58,828 nucleotides of DNA, taken from positions 1 through 58,828 of the forward strand of contig JALGSW010000005.1 in the NCBI GenBank assembly GCA_029821635.1, given 5' to 3'. How positions within the stretch are numbered: the stretch's first letter is position 1; each line of letters opens with the position of its first letter. A program made the translations under genes and the position numbers. Below, piece after piece: positions 42,676 to 51,488 of the stretch. A model generated the notes under the pieces. That model ran no database searches. It was not told the DNA's origin and saw only the letters and a list, made by a program, of their open reading frames with translations. The DNA is from Candidatus Zipacnadia bacterium. Lineage in GTDB: Bacteria; Armatimonadota; Zipacnadia; Zipacnadales; UBA5352.

Positions 42676-43455
42676 ATGAGATTCGCCGTTCGCGAGAACC
42701 TCATGGGCCCCAATCTCAGCCTCGAAGACAAGTTCCGGCGCGCCGCCGACCTCGGATTCGACGGGCTCGAGATCATCCCCAAGGAGGGCGCCTGGCTGCA
42801 TGGGATGATGGCGTTCGATGCAGAGGGGCGCGACGAGCTGCTGGGCCTGTGTGACGAATACTCGATCGCCATCAGCGCGCTGTCGCTCGGGATCTACCGC
42901 GAGGCCAACTGCCTCACGACCGACGAGACCGAGTGGCGGGCGGGCAAGGAGATGCTGCTGCGCGCTATCGAGGCCGCGACCGACCTTGAGTGCGCCGGGA
43001 TCCTGCTCCCCCACTTCGGGCCGATGGAGCCGAAGCTCGATGACCAGCGCCTCGAGCCCGACCTGCGCGGCATCCGCGAGGCGGTCGAGGAGGCCGGCAA
43101 CCCGGACCTGGCGATGTGCGTGGAGTGCACCGTGGACCTCGCCACGATGCAGGGCGTAGTGGAGATCGCCGATCACCCGCAGATCGGCATCTACTACGAC
43201 ATGGGCAACCTGAGGAAGGAGAGCCACGATCCCGGCGCAATGATCCGGGCGCTCGGCACGCGTGGCATCAAGATGGTCCACGCCAAGGAGGCCGGCGCCG
43301 AGCTGCTCGGCGACGGCGACGTGGACCTGCAGGACGTCGCCGACGCGCTGCGCGAGATCGGCTACGATGGCTGGATCGCCTTCGAGACGGCGCCGACGAG
43401 CGACCCGATGGCGGCCATCGAGCACAACCTCGCTGAAGTGCGCAAGTACTTGTAG
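42676..43455 (+). CDS. Sugar phosphate isomerase/epimerase-like TIM barrel
   Basis: A 259-aa cytosolic protein of the AP-endonuclease-2/xylose-isomerase-like fold: DKFRRAADLGFDGLEIIPKE, GILLPHFGPMEPK, MCVECTVDLATMQG, IGIYYDMGNLRKESHDPGAM, GIKMVHAKEAG, IGYDGWIAFET. Glu and Asp/His residues in VECT, YYDMGN, VHAK and FET match the metal-binding positions of the family. ATG 42676 has GGGAG upstream. It is divergent from the URO-D-like gene and probably metabolises a sugar or inositol derivative. Confidence 0.88.
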   Translation: MRFAVRENLMGPNLSLEDKFRRAADLGFDGLEIIPKEGAWLHGMMAFDAEGRDELLGLCDEYSIAISALSLGIYREANCLTTDETEWRAGKEMLLRAIEAATDLECAGILLPHFGPMEPKLDDQRLEPDLRGIREAVEEAGNPDLAMCVECTVDLATMQGVVEIADHPQIGIYYDMGNLRKESHDPGAMIRALGTRGIKMVHAKEAGAELLGDGDVDLQDVADALREIGYDGWIAFETAPTSDPMAAIEHNLAEVRKYL

Positions 43456-43477
43456 AGCGCCAACGCGGGGTGTATGA

Positions 43478-43669
43478 GGCGGCAGCCCCGGCGACAACTC
43501 CTACAGCGCGCACGGCCTCTATCTCATCACTTACTCGCGGACATACCTTGCGCTCCTGCACAACGACGGCGGCAACTACGGCTTCGCTGACGGCCACGTC
43601 AAGTGGATGAAGCCCAGCGCCGTCTACGGCACGCCGCTTGTCCTTGCCACCCGTGCTGGCATGCCCTAA
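43478..43669 (+). pseudogene. 3' fragment of a prepilin (H-X9-DG) gene
   Basis: Sixty-three sense codons end in a proper stop but have no start; a TGA (43475-43477) precedes. The peptide contains LHNDGGNYGFADGHVKWM, the H-X9-DG end of DUF1559-type prepilins, closely matching the intact gene at 36583. The N-terminal helix is missing. A hairpin terminator follows. It is a decayed or truncated paralogue left by deletion or recombination. Confidence 0.75.
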
Positions 43670-43695
43670 GCTCAACGCTACACCGGGTTCCACAG

Positions 43696-43721
43696 GCGCC
43701 GGGCGCTCATGCGTCCGGCGT
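43696..43721 (+). terminator. Terminator of the prepilin remnant
   Basis: GCGCCGGGCGC-TCAT-GCGTCCGGCGT forms an 11-bp stem with two G-U pairs, then CTTTGC, 27 nt after the remnant's stop codon. It is the preserved downstream end of the lost prepilin gene, and also lies downstream of the isomerase gene. Confidence 0.65.
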
Positions 43722-43819
43722 CTTTGCATGTACGGACTCGGCGCGCAGACAGGTCGTGGGCAGGCCCGCGGGGAAATGTCGATTGAGCGCACAAGTCCTC
43801 GCCTCGAGGTGACTGGCCG

Positions 43820-46255
43820 ATGAAGCTGACCGGCGCCGCACTGATCTGCGCACTCCTCGCGACCGGCGCATCCGCAGCGACGCTCACGATCGTCGAGAAC
43901 GGACAGCCGCGAGCGGCGATCGTGCTCCAGCCCGATGCCTCCGAGCAGCTCACCGAGGCCGCGAGCGAGATGCAGGCACTGATCCTGCGCGCGAGCGGCG
44001 CCGAACTGCCGCTGGCGGAAGACGCGCCCGAGGGCGGCGTGGCGATCCACATCGGCCACACCGCCGCGGTTGATGCGCTCGGCATCGACCTCGGCGAGCT
44101 GGATGGCGACGGCTTCGTGATCGAGTTCCCGGACGCGCGGACGATCGTGATCCTCGGCCCGACCGAGTGGGGCACCGAGTTCGGCGTCTACGAGTTCCTC
44201 GAGCGCTACCTCGGCGTCCGCTGGCTCATGCCGGGCGAGAGCGGGACGTATGTGCCGCAGACGCGCACGATCTCGGTTCCCGACGAGCCGGTGCGCGACG
44301 AGCCCGCGTTCTTCTCGCGCAAATACTTTGGCCTGCGCCTGCCCGGACAGCAATTGTGGGCGCGGCGCAACCGGCTACACTCGCGCATCGAGTTCCACCA
44401 CAACCTCAACAAGCTCTTCCCCTTCTCCGATGAGGAGGAGCACCCCGAGTTCTACCCCATCCAAAACGGGGAGCGCTACTTCCCGCCCGCCGACTACTAC
44501 TACGCGCGCTGGCAGCCGTGCTTCACGGCGCCGGGCATTGTGGACGTGGCGGTCGAGCGCATTAACGCGCACTTCGACGAGCACCCCGAGGAGGAGAGCT
44601 ACTCCCTCGGCGTGATCGACAGCGGCGGGCACTGCCAGTGTGACAACTGCCGCGCGCTGGATCCCGGCCGCAAGAACATGATCAACCGCGACCACCTCAC
44701 CGACCGCTTCATCACCTGGGCCAACGCGGTGGTCGAGGGCGTGCTGGCGAAGCACCCCGACAAGTGGTTCGGCTTCCTCGCGTACTCCGAGATCTTCGAG
44801 CCGCCCGACCGCGTGCAAATGCACCCGCGGCTGATCCCCTACATGACCTATGACCGGATGCAGTGGATCGACCCGGAGCCGCGCGCGGCGGCGGAGGAAC
44901 TCACGAAGCGCTGGGCGGAGGCCGCGGGCACCGTCGGCTGGTACGACTACATCTACGGCGCCGCGTACCTCGTCCCGCGCGTCTACCCGCACGTGATGGG
45001 CGAGTATTACAGCTTCGCGCATGACAACGGCGTACGCGGGCTGACCGCCGAAGCGTATCCGAACTTCGGCGAGGGCCCGAAACTCTACGTGTCGCTGCGA
45101 CTGCAGTGGGACCCGACGCAGGACGTGGACGCGCTGCTGGACGAGTGGTGCACGCTGGCGGTGGGCGCGGAGGCGGCGCCTTCCGTGCGGAGCTACTACG
45201 ACCACTGGGAGGACTTCTGGACGCGGCGCATCCTCGACTCGAACTGGTACGCGCGCGGGCGACAGTACCTGCCCTTCAACTCACCGACCTACCTCGAGGA
45301 CGTGACCGCCGAGGAGATCGCGCAGTCCCGCGAGTGGCTGCAGGCAGCCATTGCGAACGCGGGCACCGAGGACGAGCAGGCCCGCGCGAAGCTGCTGATG
45401 CGCGCCTTCGAGTACTACGAGGCCTCCGCGCTGGCGTATCCACGCACCGGCCCCACGCCTGAGCTTGCCACCGAGGACGACGCGCTCGGCTTCCTCGCCG
45501 GGGTGCAGATGCGCTCGGAGATGGCCGAAAAGCGCCGGCAGCTCGCGAAGGTGGAGTTCGCTGGCGACCCGTTCCTGCATCACTGCATGGACATCGACCG
45601 CTACCCGGCGATCTCGGGGATCGACTGGGCCGCGCAGGACCTCTGGTCGCTCTTCGACTGGGCCGCGCGCTCGGAGGCGATCAAAGACGCGCTCACCGCG
45701 TTGACCGCCGAGGACATGCCGCTGGGGCTGCGGCTGCACGCACAGACGATCCTCGCGACGCTCGACCCGCAGGGCGAGCCGCTCAACACGAACTGGTCGT
45801 TCGAGGAGGGCGAGGGCGCGCAGGCGGCGGAGTATAGCTACTGGCTGCAGGACGGCGTGGGGAAGCTCACGCGCTCGGAGCAGGCCGCGCACGAGGGCGA
45901 CTTCGGCATCATCGCCGAGGGCGTGCAGTACGGCGGCCCGCACCAGTCGGTTCCCTTCGAGCCGGGGCGCTACTGCCTCGTGGTGAGCCTCTACCTGCCC
46001 GAGGGCCAGCCCGACGGCGGCTTCGTGGACCTGAGCGTGCGGGCGATCAATGCACAGAACGGGAACCTCTCGGCCGGGGGCACGGCGAGCATTACGCCCA
46101 CGCCCGGCCAGTGGCACACGATCGCGACGGTGATGGACGCGACCCGGCCACCCGCGGGAGCCGTGAACATCCGCGCGGGCGTCTGGGCGCGCGACTACCC
46201 GGCGGGCAAGGTCGTCTACATCGACGACCTGCGACTGATCCGCCTGCCGGATTGA
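43820..46255 (+). CDS. Secreted DUF4838 protein with C-terminal CBM-like module
   Basis: An 811-aa protein; signal peptide KLTGAALICALLATGASA. Residues about 20-150 resemble the GH20b/alpha-glucuronidase-type N-terminal domain (TILVILGPTEWGTEFGVYEF-like ARTIVILGPTEWGTEFGVYE). The DUF4838 region follows (YARWQPCFTAPGIVDVAVER, GHCQCDNCRALDPGRKN, GWYDYIYGAAYLVPRVYPH, AEAYPNFGEGPKLY). The last 150 residues form a jelly-roll (LNTNWSFEEGEGAQ, VYIDDLRLIRLP). DUF4838 is regarded as a glycoside-hydrolase-like barrel. GAGGTG lies 9 nt before the ATG. A paralogue follows 50 nt downstream; the two form an operon. Confidence 0.85.
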   Translation: MKLTGAALICALLATGASAATLTIVENGQPRAAIVLQPDASEQLTEAASEMQALILRASGAELPLAEDAPEGGVAIHIGHTAAVDALGIDLGELDGDGFVIEFPDARTIVILGPTEWGTEFGVYEFLERYLGVRWLMPGESGTYVPQTRTISVPDEPVRDEPAFFSRKYFGLRLPGQQLWARRNRLHSRIEFHHNLNKLFPFSDEEEHPEFYPIQNGERYFPPADYYYARWQPCFTAPGIVDVAVERINAHFDEHPEEESYSLGVIDSGGHCQCDNCRALDPGRKNMINRDHLTDRFITWANAVVEGVLAKHPDKWFGFLAYSEIFEPPDRVQMHPRLIPYMTYDRMQWIDPEPRAAAEELTKRWAEAAGTVGWYDYIYGAAYLVPRVYPHVMGEYYSFAHDNGVRGLTAEAYPNFGEGPKLYVSLRLQWDPTQDVDALLDEWCTLAVGAEAAPSVRSYYDHWEDFWTRRILDSNWYARGRQYLPFNSPTYLEDVTAEEIAQSREWLQAAIANAGTEDEQARAKLLMRAFEYYEASALAYPRTGPTPELATEDDALGFLAGVQMRSEMAEKRRQLAKVEFAGDPFLHHCMDIDRYPAISGIDWAAQDLWSLFDWAARSEAIKDALTALTAEDMPLGLRLHAQTILATLDPQGEPLNTNWSFEEGEGAQAAEYSYWLQDGVGKLTRSEQAAHEGDFGIIAEGVQYGGPHQSVPFEPGRYCLVVSLYLPEGQPDGGFVDLSVRAINAQNGNLSAGGTASITPTPGQWHTIATVMDATRPPAGAVNIRAGVWARDYPAGKVVYIDDLRLIRLPD

Positions 46256-46305
46256 CAAAGCATAGAGCGAAGACGGGAGACTGAGCGTTGCGCAAGGAGG
46301 CACTC

Positions 46306-48753
46306 ATGCGAAGTATCACGCTTGTTGTGATGGTCGCGCTGTTGGCAGCATTGCTGACCGCCACGCTGGCCGCCGGCGCGCCGGTGACGATCGTTGACGC
46401 AGGGCAGCCTGCCGCGGTCATCGTCACCCAGCCTGAGCCGCCCGCGGAGATCGCGCGAGCGATGAACGAGCTGCAGGACTGTGTGCGGGAGGCGTCGGGC
46501 GCGGAGCTGCAGATCGTCACCGAGCCGGTGGACGGCATGGCGGCGATCCACCTCGGCGAGACACCCTACGCGCTGGCACAGGCGATTGAGATCGACTCGG
46601 ACGACGTGGACGCGTACGCGATCCGTTTCCCGGAGCCGAACACGATCGTGGTCCTGGGCAACAGCCCGAGCGGCACGCAGTTCGGCACCTTCGGCTTCCT
46701 GAAGCGCTTCCTCGGCGTGCGCTGGCTGCTGCCCGGTGACGATGGCCGGGACGTGCCTGGCGCACAGACGATCGCCATCCCGGATGAGCCGGTCAGCGAC
46801 GCGCCCGCGTTCATGTCGCGGCTCTTCAGCGGCGGACGCAGCGCGCACGGTGAGTGGGCCATCCGCAACGGAATGCACGGGACGATCAGCTTCCATCACA
46901 ACCTGCGCGTGCTGTACGACGCCGAGGTCTTTGCTGAGGATCGCCCGGAGTTCTACCCGCTTGTCAACGACGAGCGCTTCAGCCCGCTGGAGAGCGCGGC
47001 ACGCTGGCAGCCGTGCTTCACCGCACCGGGGATCGTCGAGACCGGCGCGCAGCGGATCATCGAGTACTTTGACGCGCACCCCGACGCGATCAGCTACTCA
47101 CTAGGGATCAATGACACGAACATGCACTGCCAATGCCCGACTTGCACCGCGCTCGATCCGGGTCGGGAGAACTTCCTCGGCCTCCCGCACCTGTCGGACC
47201 GCTACTTCACCTGGGCGAACGCGGTCGTCGAGCGCGTGCTGGAGGTCTACCCGGACAAGTACTTCGGCTGCCTCGCCTACAACAACGTGGTCGAGCCGCC
47301 CGATCGGGTCGAGGTCCATCCGCGCATCATCCCCTACATGACCTACGACCGGATGAAGTGGTCGCGCCCCGAGATCGAACAGCAGGGCCACGACCTGACC
47401 GAAGCGTGGGCGGAGAAGTGCCCGACGCTCGGCTGGTACGACTACATCTACGGCACCCCCTACATGCTCCCGCGCTACTATCCCCACGCGATGCGCGAGT
47501 ACCTGCAGTGGGGCTACGAGCACGGCGTGCGCTCGCTCTACGCCGAAGCCTACCCGAACTTCGGCGAAGGCCCGAAGCTCTACGCCTACTTGGCGCTCAA
47601 CTGGGACCCAAGCCTGGACATCGATGCGCTGCTCGACGACTGGTTCGAGCGCTGCTGCGGCCCCGAGTCGGGACAGGCGCTGCGCAGCTACTACGAATTC
47701 TGGGAGGAGTTCTGGACCGAGCGCATCCCGCAGGAGTCGGACTGGTTCAGCGAGGGCGGACAGTACCTGCGCTTCAACGGGCCGCAGTATCTGCTGGACG
47801 TAACGCTCGAGGAGATCGCCCAGTGTCGCACGTGGCTCGAGGAGGCGGTCGCCAACGCCCAGACGGACAAGCAGCGCGGGCGCGGCGACCTGCTGATGCG
47901 GGCGTTCGAGTACTACGAGGCGTCGGCACTGGCCTACCCGCGGCTCGGCGACAGCAAGTCCGCTCCTGAGACCGAGGAGGAGGCGCTGGCGCAGCTTGCA
48001 GGCAACTTCGACCCGGTCGCGTACGCGCAGAAGCGGCTGGACCTGGCGCTGGAGTTCGAGAACGATCCGGTGCTCGTGCACCCGTTGCCGCCGACGCGGT
48101 ACGCGACGACCTCGGGCTCGGGTTGGGGCACGAACCGCATGTGGCAGCTCTACGAGTGGGTGAAGAACAGCGACGCGGTGCGCGCGCGCGTGACGGAGCT
48201 TGCGGAACAGTCGCAGTTCGAGATGGTGCGGCTCAACGCCAGGCTGCTGCTGAAGGTCGCAAGTGGCGAGGCGGAGGCACTGAACGTCAACTCGGGCTTC
48301 GAGGAGGGCGAGGACTGGGCAACCGGCTGGAGCCCGTGGGTGAAGTTCGGGATCGGCACGAACTACCGCAGCACGGAGATCGCGCATACCGGCGAGGCGT
48401 CACTGTGCTTCGACGGCATGAAGCGCGGCGGACCGACGCAGACCCTGCGGCTGGAGCCGGGCAGCTACGCGCTGACGGGCTTCGTCTACATCCCCGAGGG
48501 CCAGGAGACGATGGGCACGGTCGCGGTGATGGCGACGCCGCGCGATGCGGCCGGCGTGAACCTGCCCGGTGGGATCAGCAGCGAGATCGTCCCGGCGCAG
48601 GGGCGCTGGCAGCCGATCGCGGCGGCGGGAACGATCCCTGCGGAGATCGGCGGCAAGCCGGTCGTGGACGTGATGTTCCTCCCGCTCGTTGACGGCTGGG
48701 ACCCGGACGGGAAGATCTACATCGACGACCTGTCGATCGTGAAGCTGGACTGA
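46306..48753 (+). CDS. Secreted DUF4838 protein, tandem paralogue
   Basis: An 815-aa protein colinear with its upstream neighbour: signal peptide (RSITLVVMVALLAALLTATL, then AAG), N-terminal GH20b-like domain (NTIVVLGNSPSGTQFGTFGF), DUF4838 core (WQPCFTAPGIVETGAQRIIE, MHCQCPTCTALDPGRENF, GWYDYIYGTPYMLPRYYPHA, AEAYPNFGEGPKLY) and C-terminal jelly roll (LNVNSGFEEGEDWATGW, IYIDDLSIVKLD). AAGGAGG lies 5 nt before ATG 46306; an in-frame TTG at 46288 is less likely. Conservation is highest in the core and lower in the C-terminal module, suggesting duplication followed by a change in binding specificity (inference). Confidence 0.85.
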   Translation: MRSITLVVMVALLAALLTATLAAGAPVTIVDAGQPAAVIVTQPEPPAEIARAMNELQDCVREASGAELQIVTEPVDGMAAIHLGETPYALAQAIEIDSDDVDAYAIRFPEPNTIVVLGNSPSGTQFGTFGFLKRFLGVRWLLPGDDGRDVPGAQTIAIPDEPVSDAPAFMSRLFSGGRSAHGEWAIRNGMHGTISFHHNLRVLYDAEVFAEDRPEFYPLVNDERFSPLESAARWQPCFTAPGIVETGAQRIIEYFDAHPDAISYSLGINDTNMHCQCPTCTALDPGRENFLGLPHLSDRYFTWANAVVERVLEVYPDKYFGCLAYNNVVEPPDRVEVHPRIIPYMTYDRMKWSRPEIEQQGHDLTEAWAEKCPTLGWYDYIYGTPYMLPRYYPHAMREYLQWGYEHGVRSLYAEAYPNFGEGPKLYAYLALNWDPSLDIDALLDDWFERCCGPESGQALRSYYEFWEEFWTERIPQESDWFSEGGQYLRFNGPQYLLDVTLEEIAQCRTWLEEAVANAQTDKQRGRGDLLMRAFEYYEASALAYPRLGDSKSAPETEEEALAQLAGNFDPVAYAQKRLDLALEFENDPVLVHPLPPTRYATTSGSGWGTNRMWQLYEWVKNSDAVRARVTELAEQSQFEMVRLNARLLLKVASGEAEALNVNSGFEEGEDWATGWSPWVKFGIGTNYRSTEIAHTGEASLCFDGMKRGGPTQTLRLEPGSYALTGFVYIPEGQETMGTVAVMATPRDAAGVNLPGGISSEIVPAQGRWQPIAAAGTIPAEIGGKPVVDVMFLPLVDGWDPDGKIYIDDLSIVKLD

Positions 48754-48765
48754 CGGCGGGGGCGA

Positions 48766-48786
48766 GTGGCAAGTAGCAAGTGGCAA
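48766..48786. repeat. Tandem heptamer repeat (GTGGCAA)x3
   Basis: GTGGCAA, GTAGCAA and GTGGCAA follow each other 13 nt after the DUF4838 stop codon. It is the second 7-bp array of the window, again directly downstream of a secreted-protein gene. Confidence 0.7.
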
Positions 48787-48787
48787 G

Positions 48788-48820
48788 CAACGGCAACGGC
48801 GGACAGCGTCGTTGCCGTTG
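48788..48820. terminator. Bidirectional hairpin between convergent genes
   Basis: A perfect 11-bp inverted repeat CAACGGCAACG / CGTTGCCGTTG with an 11-nt loop lies between the convergent DUF4838 and 48868 genes. No long T-run follows on either side, so it is only a candidate terminator and may be another dispersed palindrome. Confidence 0.5.
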
Positions 48821-48867
48821 TCGTTGGGGGGGTGAGGCCACGCAACGCCTCGACGCGCGCCTCTCCC

Positions 48868-49986
48868 CTACTGCGCCGGAAGCACCTCGGCCTCCGCCAG
48901 CCACATCAGGTCCTGGCGGTCGATCTGCCCGCCCATCGGCTGCTGGAGGATGCGCACGCCAGTGGTGCGCACAGGCGCATCAAAGCCATGCTCGCTGATC
49001 TGCTGCTCGGACTGATCACGCACCTCGACGCGCGTCACCCACGCCTCGCCATCCCACGTCTGCATGTCGTAGCTGCGCGACGTGCGCCACGCCTGGTACC
49101 ACGGCCATGCGAGCCTCACGCCCGCCACGTCGCGCTCCTCGGGGAAGCGCCAGACCATCCAGTGCTCGGCCTCGCTGTTGTCCGAGAGCCATGTCTTCCC
49201 GCCGGTCGTGGTGTCCTGATCGGTCATGACGACGCCGTCGGCCACCACCGACCAGTCGGCCCAGCCGCCCGAAGAGGTGAGGCTGTCCACGATCAGCAGC
49301 GTCCCGTCGTCAAGCCTCAAACGCGGCGACAGCGACCAGCTCACCGCGCGGCTCGCCTGATCGGTGTCGATCGCGAAGTCATCCACGATGAGTTCGACCT
49401 TCGCGCGCGTGACGGTCTCCATGCCGGGGAGCTCGTGCGGGTGGACGGTCAGCGTGCCCGCGCGGACGCCGTCGGGCTCGAAGGCGACTCCGGGATCGCG
49501 CGGCTCGAAGAGGCCCGCGGAGGAGCGGACCTGCACCGAGTCGCGATCGATGGGGTTATCCGCGTCGCGCACGCGCAGCACGAGCGTACGCGGCATCTCA
49601 TCGAGCCAGCCGAGATCGACGCTCTCGCCGGGGGAGAGGTCTTTCCCGTCGATGCTGAAAAGCTCGACCGCAGGCGGGCCGGCGTCCTCGAGCGAGAGCC
49701 ACTCAGGCGGGTCGAGGACCACCAGCGCGGAGCCGCCGCGCAGGTTCTCAGCGCCGAGTGTGAACTCAATGCGACCCTCTCGGCAGATCGGCGCGAGTTC
49801 CGCCCAGCCGCCGTCACCGGCGCGCGCCCAGGCGGCGCGGGGCGCGTCGGTAGCCGGGAGCGTCACGCGGACGGGTGCTGTGCCCTGGATCGACCACTGC
49901 TGGACCGCACGCTCGGCGGACACGTGCGGCGCAAACGCGACCGTCGCCACGAGCGCGATGAGCGCAACTGCGACCTTGGTTCGCAT
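48868..49986 (-). CDS. Secreted protein with discoidin-like C-terminus
   Basis: A 372-aa protein; signal peptide RTKVAVALIALVATVAFAPH, then VSA. The N-terminal part is beta-rich and resembles an Ig-like sandwich (RTLVLRVRDADNPIDRDSVQ). The C-terminal 130 residues (AEHWMVWRFPEERDVAGVRL, SYDMQTWDGEAWVTRVEVRD, VRTTGVRILQQPMGGQI) follow the pattern of F5/8 type C (discoidin) sugar-binding domains. GGAGGGAAG precedes ATG 49986, ruling out the longer frame to 50175. Probably a non-catalytic surface or periplasmic binding protein. It converges with the DUF4838 operon. Confidence 0.7.
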   Translation of the reverse strand: MRTKVAVALIALVATVAFAPHVSAERAVQQWSIQGTAPVRVTLPATDAPRAAWARAGDGGWAELAPICREGRIEFTLGAENLRGGSALVVLDPPEWLSLEDAGPPAVELFSIDGKDLSPGESVDLGWLDEMPRTLVLRVRDADNPIDRDSVQVRSSAGLFEPRDPGVAFEPDGVRAGTLTVHPHELPGMETVTRAKVELIVDDFAIDTDQASRAVSWSLSPRLRLDDGTLLIVDSLTSSGGWADWSVVADGVVMTDQDTTTGGKTWLSDNSEAEHWMVWRFPEERDVAGVRLAWPWYQAWRTSRSYDMQTWDGEAWVTRVEVRDQSEQQISEHGFDAPVRTTGVRILQQPMGGQIDRQDLMWLAEAEVLPAQ

Positions 49987-50147
49987 GAGCTTCCCTCCGG
50001 AACTGCTCTGAAGCGCTATCGTGTGCATCTTCGCCACCGCAAGCCCGGTTCCTCCGCGCGGCGCAGATGGCCGAGGCGGCCGCCGGCGGTCGGCGGTGGC
50101 CGGAGCGGAATCGTGCAAGGGTCGCGTGCAAATGCCGGAATGCGCTG

Positions 50148-50176
50148 TTGCATTCCCCGGACACATCATGTACAAT
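50148..50176 (+). promoter_or_regulatory. Sigma70-type promoter for the outer-membrane protein gene
   Basis: TTGCAT (50148-50153) and TACAAT (50171-50176) with a 17-bp spacer. The predicted leader of about 170 nt contains a run of nine G (50209-50217). The 368-bp gap 49987-50354 holds no other recognisable feature. Confidence 0.6.
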
Positions 50177-50354
50177 CCTGACGCTTCATGATGGCACGCC
50201 GAACATTTGGGGGGGGGCGGCGGGCTGTGGTTGGTTACAACTGGTCGTTAGCGCGTCTTGCGCGGGGATGTACGCTCTGCTCACCGGAGTCCCCGCGCCG
50301 GCTGGACGCCGTGCCGCACACGAAGCTGAGATCGCACTACCGGGAGGACGCACG

Positions 50355-51431
50355 ATGAGCACTCAGCGGCACCGTCGTGGAATTCGTGGGCATGTACCCA
50401 GTGGTCAGATTGAGTCTGGGCGCAGCGTCGTCGCATCCTCGCTCGCACGTTCCCTGATCGTCGTCACGCTTGTACTGACCGTGCTGCTCCCCGCGGCCGC
50501 CCAGGGCCCGGAGGGGTACGGTGCGCCACACCTGTTCGCGTTGCCTACGTCCACGACCACCCGCCAGTTCGGGATGGGCGGCGTGTCCACGTGCGTCGAG
50601 GACATCGGCTTCCCCAACCCGGCGTTCGCGGGGATGCTGCAGGGCTCACAGGGCGGCGTGCGCATGTCCTGCACGCAGTTCGACAACGACGGCCTGAAGC
50701 TGACGGGGACGCAGGCGTGGTACGCGATGCCCATCGGTGAGGGCGAGGGCATGCAGTTCCTCGGCTTCAAGCTCGATTCGGACCGAGGCGCGATCATGAC
50801 GCCCGCAGGCGCGCTGCCGGGGACGGTCGAGGAGACCGACCTTGCACTGCACTACGGTCGTCGGCTGTCAGATCGCTGGCTCGTGGGCGTTGGCGTCTCG
50901 CCGGTGCTGGAGACGAAGACGCAACTGTTCAACCCGGCCAACGGCTCCGTGCTGAGCTTCAGCAAGAGCGAGGCGAATCTCGGCGGTCGCGTCGGGGCGC
51001 TCTACCAGATGGACGACGACGGCTTCGTGGGCTTCGTGTTCGACTGGTACACTGAGGACGTGCGCTTCCAGGCGCCGCCGATGCCCGCGCCGCAGACGTT
51101 CGACTTCACTTCGACGGAGTGGGCGCTGGGCGTGTCGCGGCGGATCGCTGACAACGTGATCGGCGCGATAGAGTGGATGGAGCTCAAGAGCGAGGACGGC
51201 GCACTGCGCAGCAAGAGCGAGGGCCTGCACTTCGGTGTCGAGTACGAGGCGGCGCCGGGTGTGGCGGTGCGCGCCGGCAGCAACGACGGCAGCCTGTCGC
51301 TGGGCGCGGGTTGCAGCCGCGACGACTGGGTCGTCAATTACGCGTACATCAAGGACTGGAACGATGACGCCGTGGGCGCGGCCTTCGGCGGCTCGAATAC
51401 GCACCAACTCGAGATCGGCGGATACTGGTAG
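50355..51431 (+). CDS. Outer-membrane beta-barrel protein
   Basis: A 358-aa protein. A basic N-region and hydrophobic core (SLIVVTLVLTVLLPAAAQ) form a signal peptide. The mature start TRQFGMGGVSTCVEDIGFPN with the following NPAFAG resembles PorV/FadL/TraF-like barrels. Alternating hydrophobic strands follow (ALHYGRRLSDRWLVGVGVSP, GRVGALYQMDDDGFVGFVFD). The chain ends in HQLEIGGYW, with a terminal aromatic residue as BAM-targeted barrels require. GGGAGG lies 7 nt before ATG 50355. It has its own promoter. Ligand or role unknown. Confidence 0.8.
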   Translation: MSTQRHRRGIRGHVPSGQIESGRSVVASSLARSLIVVTLVLTVLLPAAAQGPEGYGAPHLFALPTSTTTRQFGMGGVSTCVEDIGFPNPAFAGMLQGSQGGVRMSCTQFDNDGLKLTGTQAWYAMPIGEGEGMQFLGFKLDSDRGAIMTPAGALPGTVEETDLALHYGRRLSDRWLVGVGVSPVLETKTQLFNPANGSVLSFSKSEANLGGRVGALYQMDDDGFVGFVFDWYTEDVRFQAPPMPAPQTFDFTSTEWALGVSRRIADNVIGAIEWMELKSEDGALRSKSEGLHFGVEYEAAPGVAVRAGSNDGSLSLGAGCSRDDWVVNYAYIKDWNDDAVGAAFGGSNTHQLEIGGYW

Positions 51432-51447
51432 AGAGGCGGGCGTTCCC

Positions 51448-51472
51448 GGCGCACACCGACTGGTCGTGCGCC
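51448..51472 (+). other. Intergenic hairpin
   Basis: GGCGCAC (51448-51454) and GTGCGCC (51466-51472) can pair, 17-41 nt after the barrel-protein stop and 16 nt before the ketoacyl synthase start. It may be a weak terminator or processing site that lowers read-through. Confidence 0.4.
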
Positions 51473-51488
51473 GCAGAGGCCCAAGCAC

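Noticed and set aside
42379..43497. N-terminal extension of the URO-D-like gene
   Set aside because: The frame stays open but runs through the repeat cluster and antisense to a clear isomerase gene; a good start with GGTGA exists at 42378.
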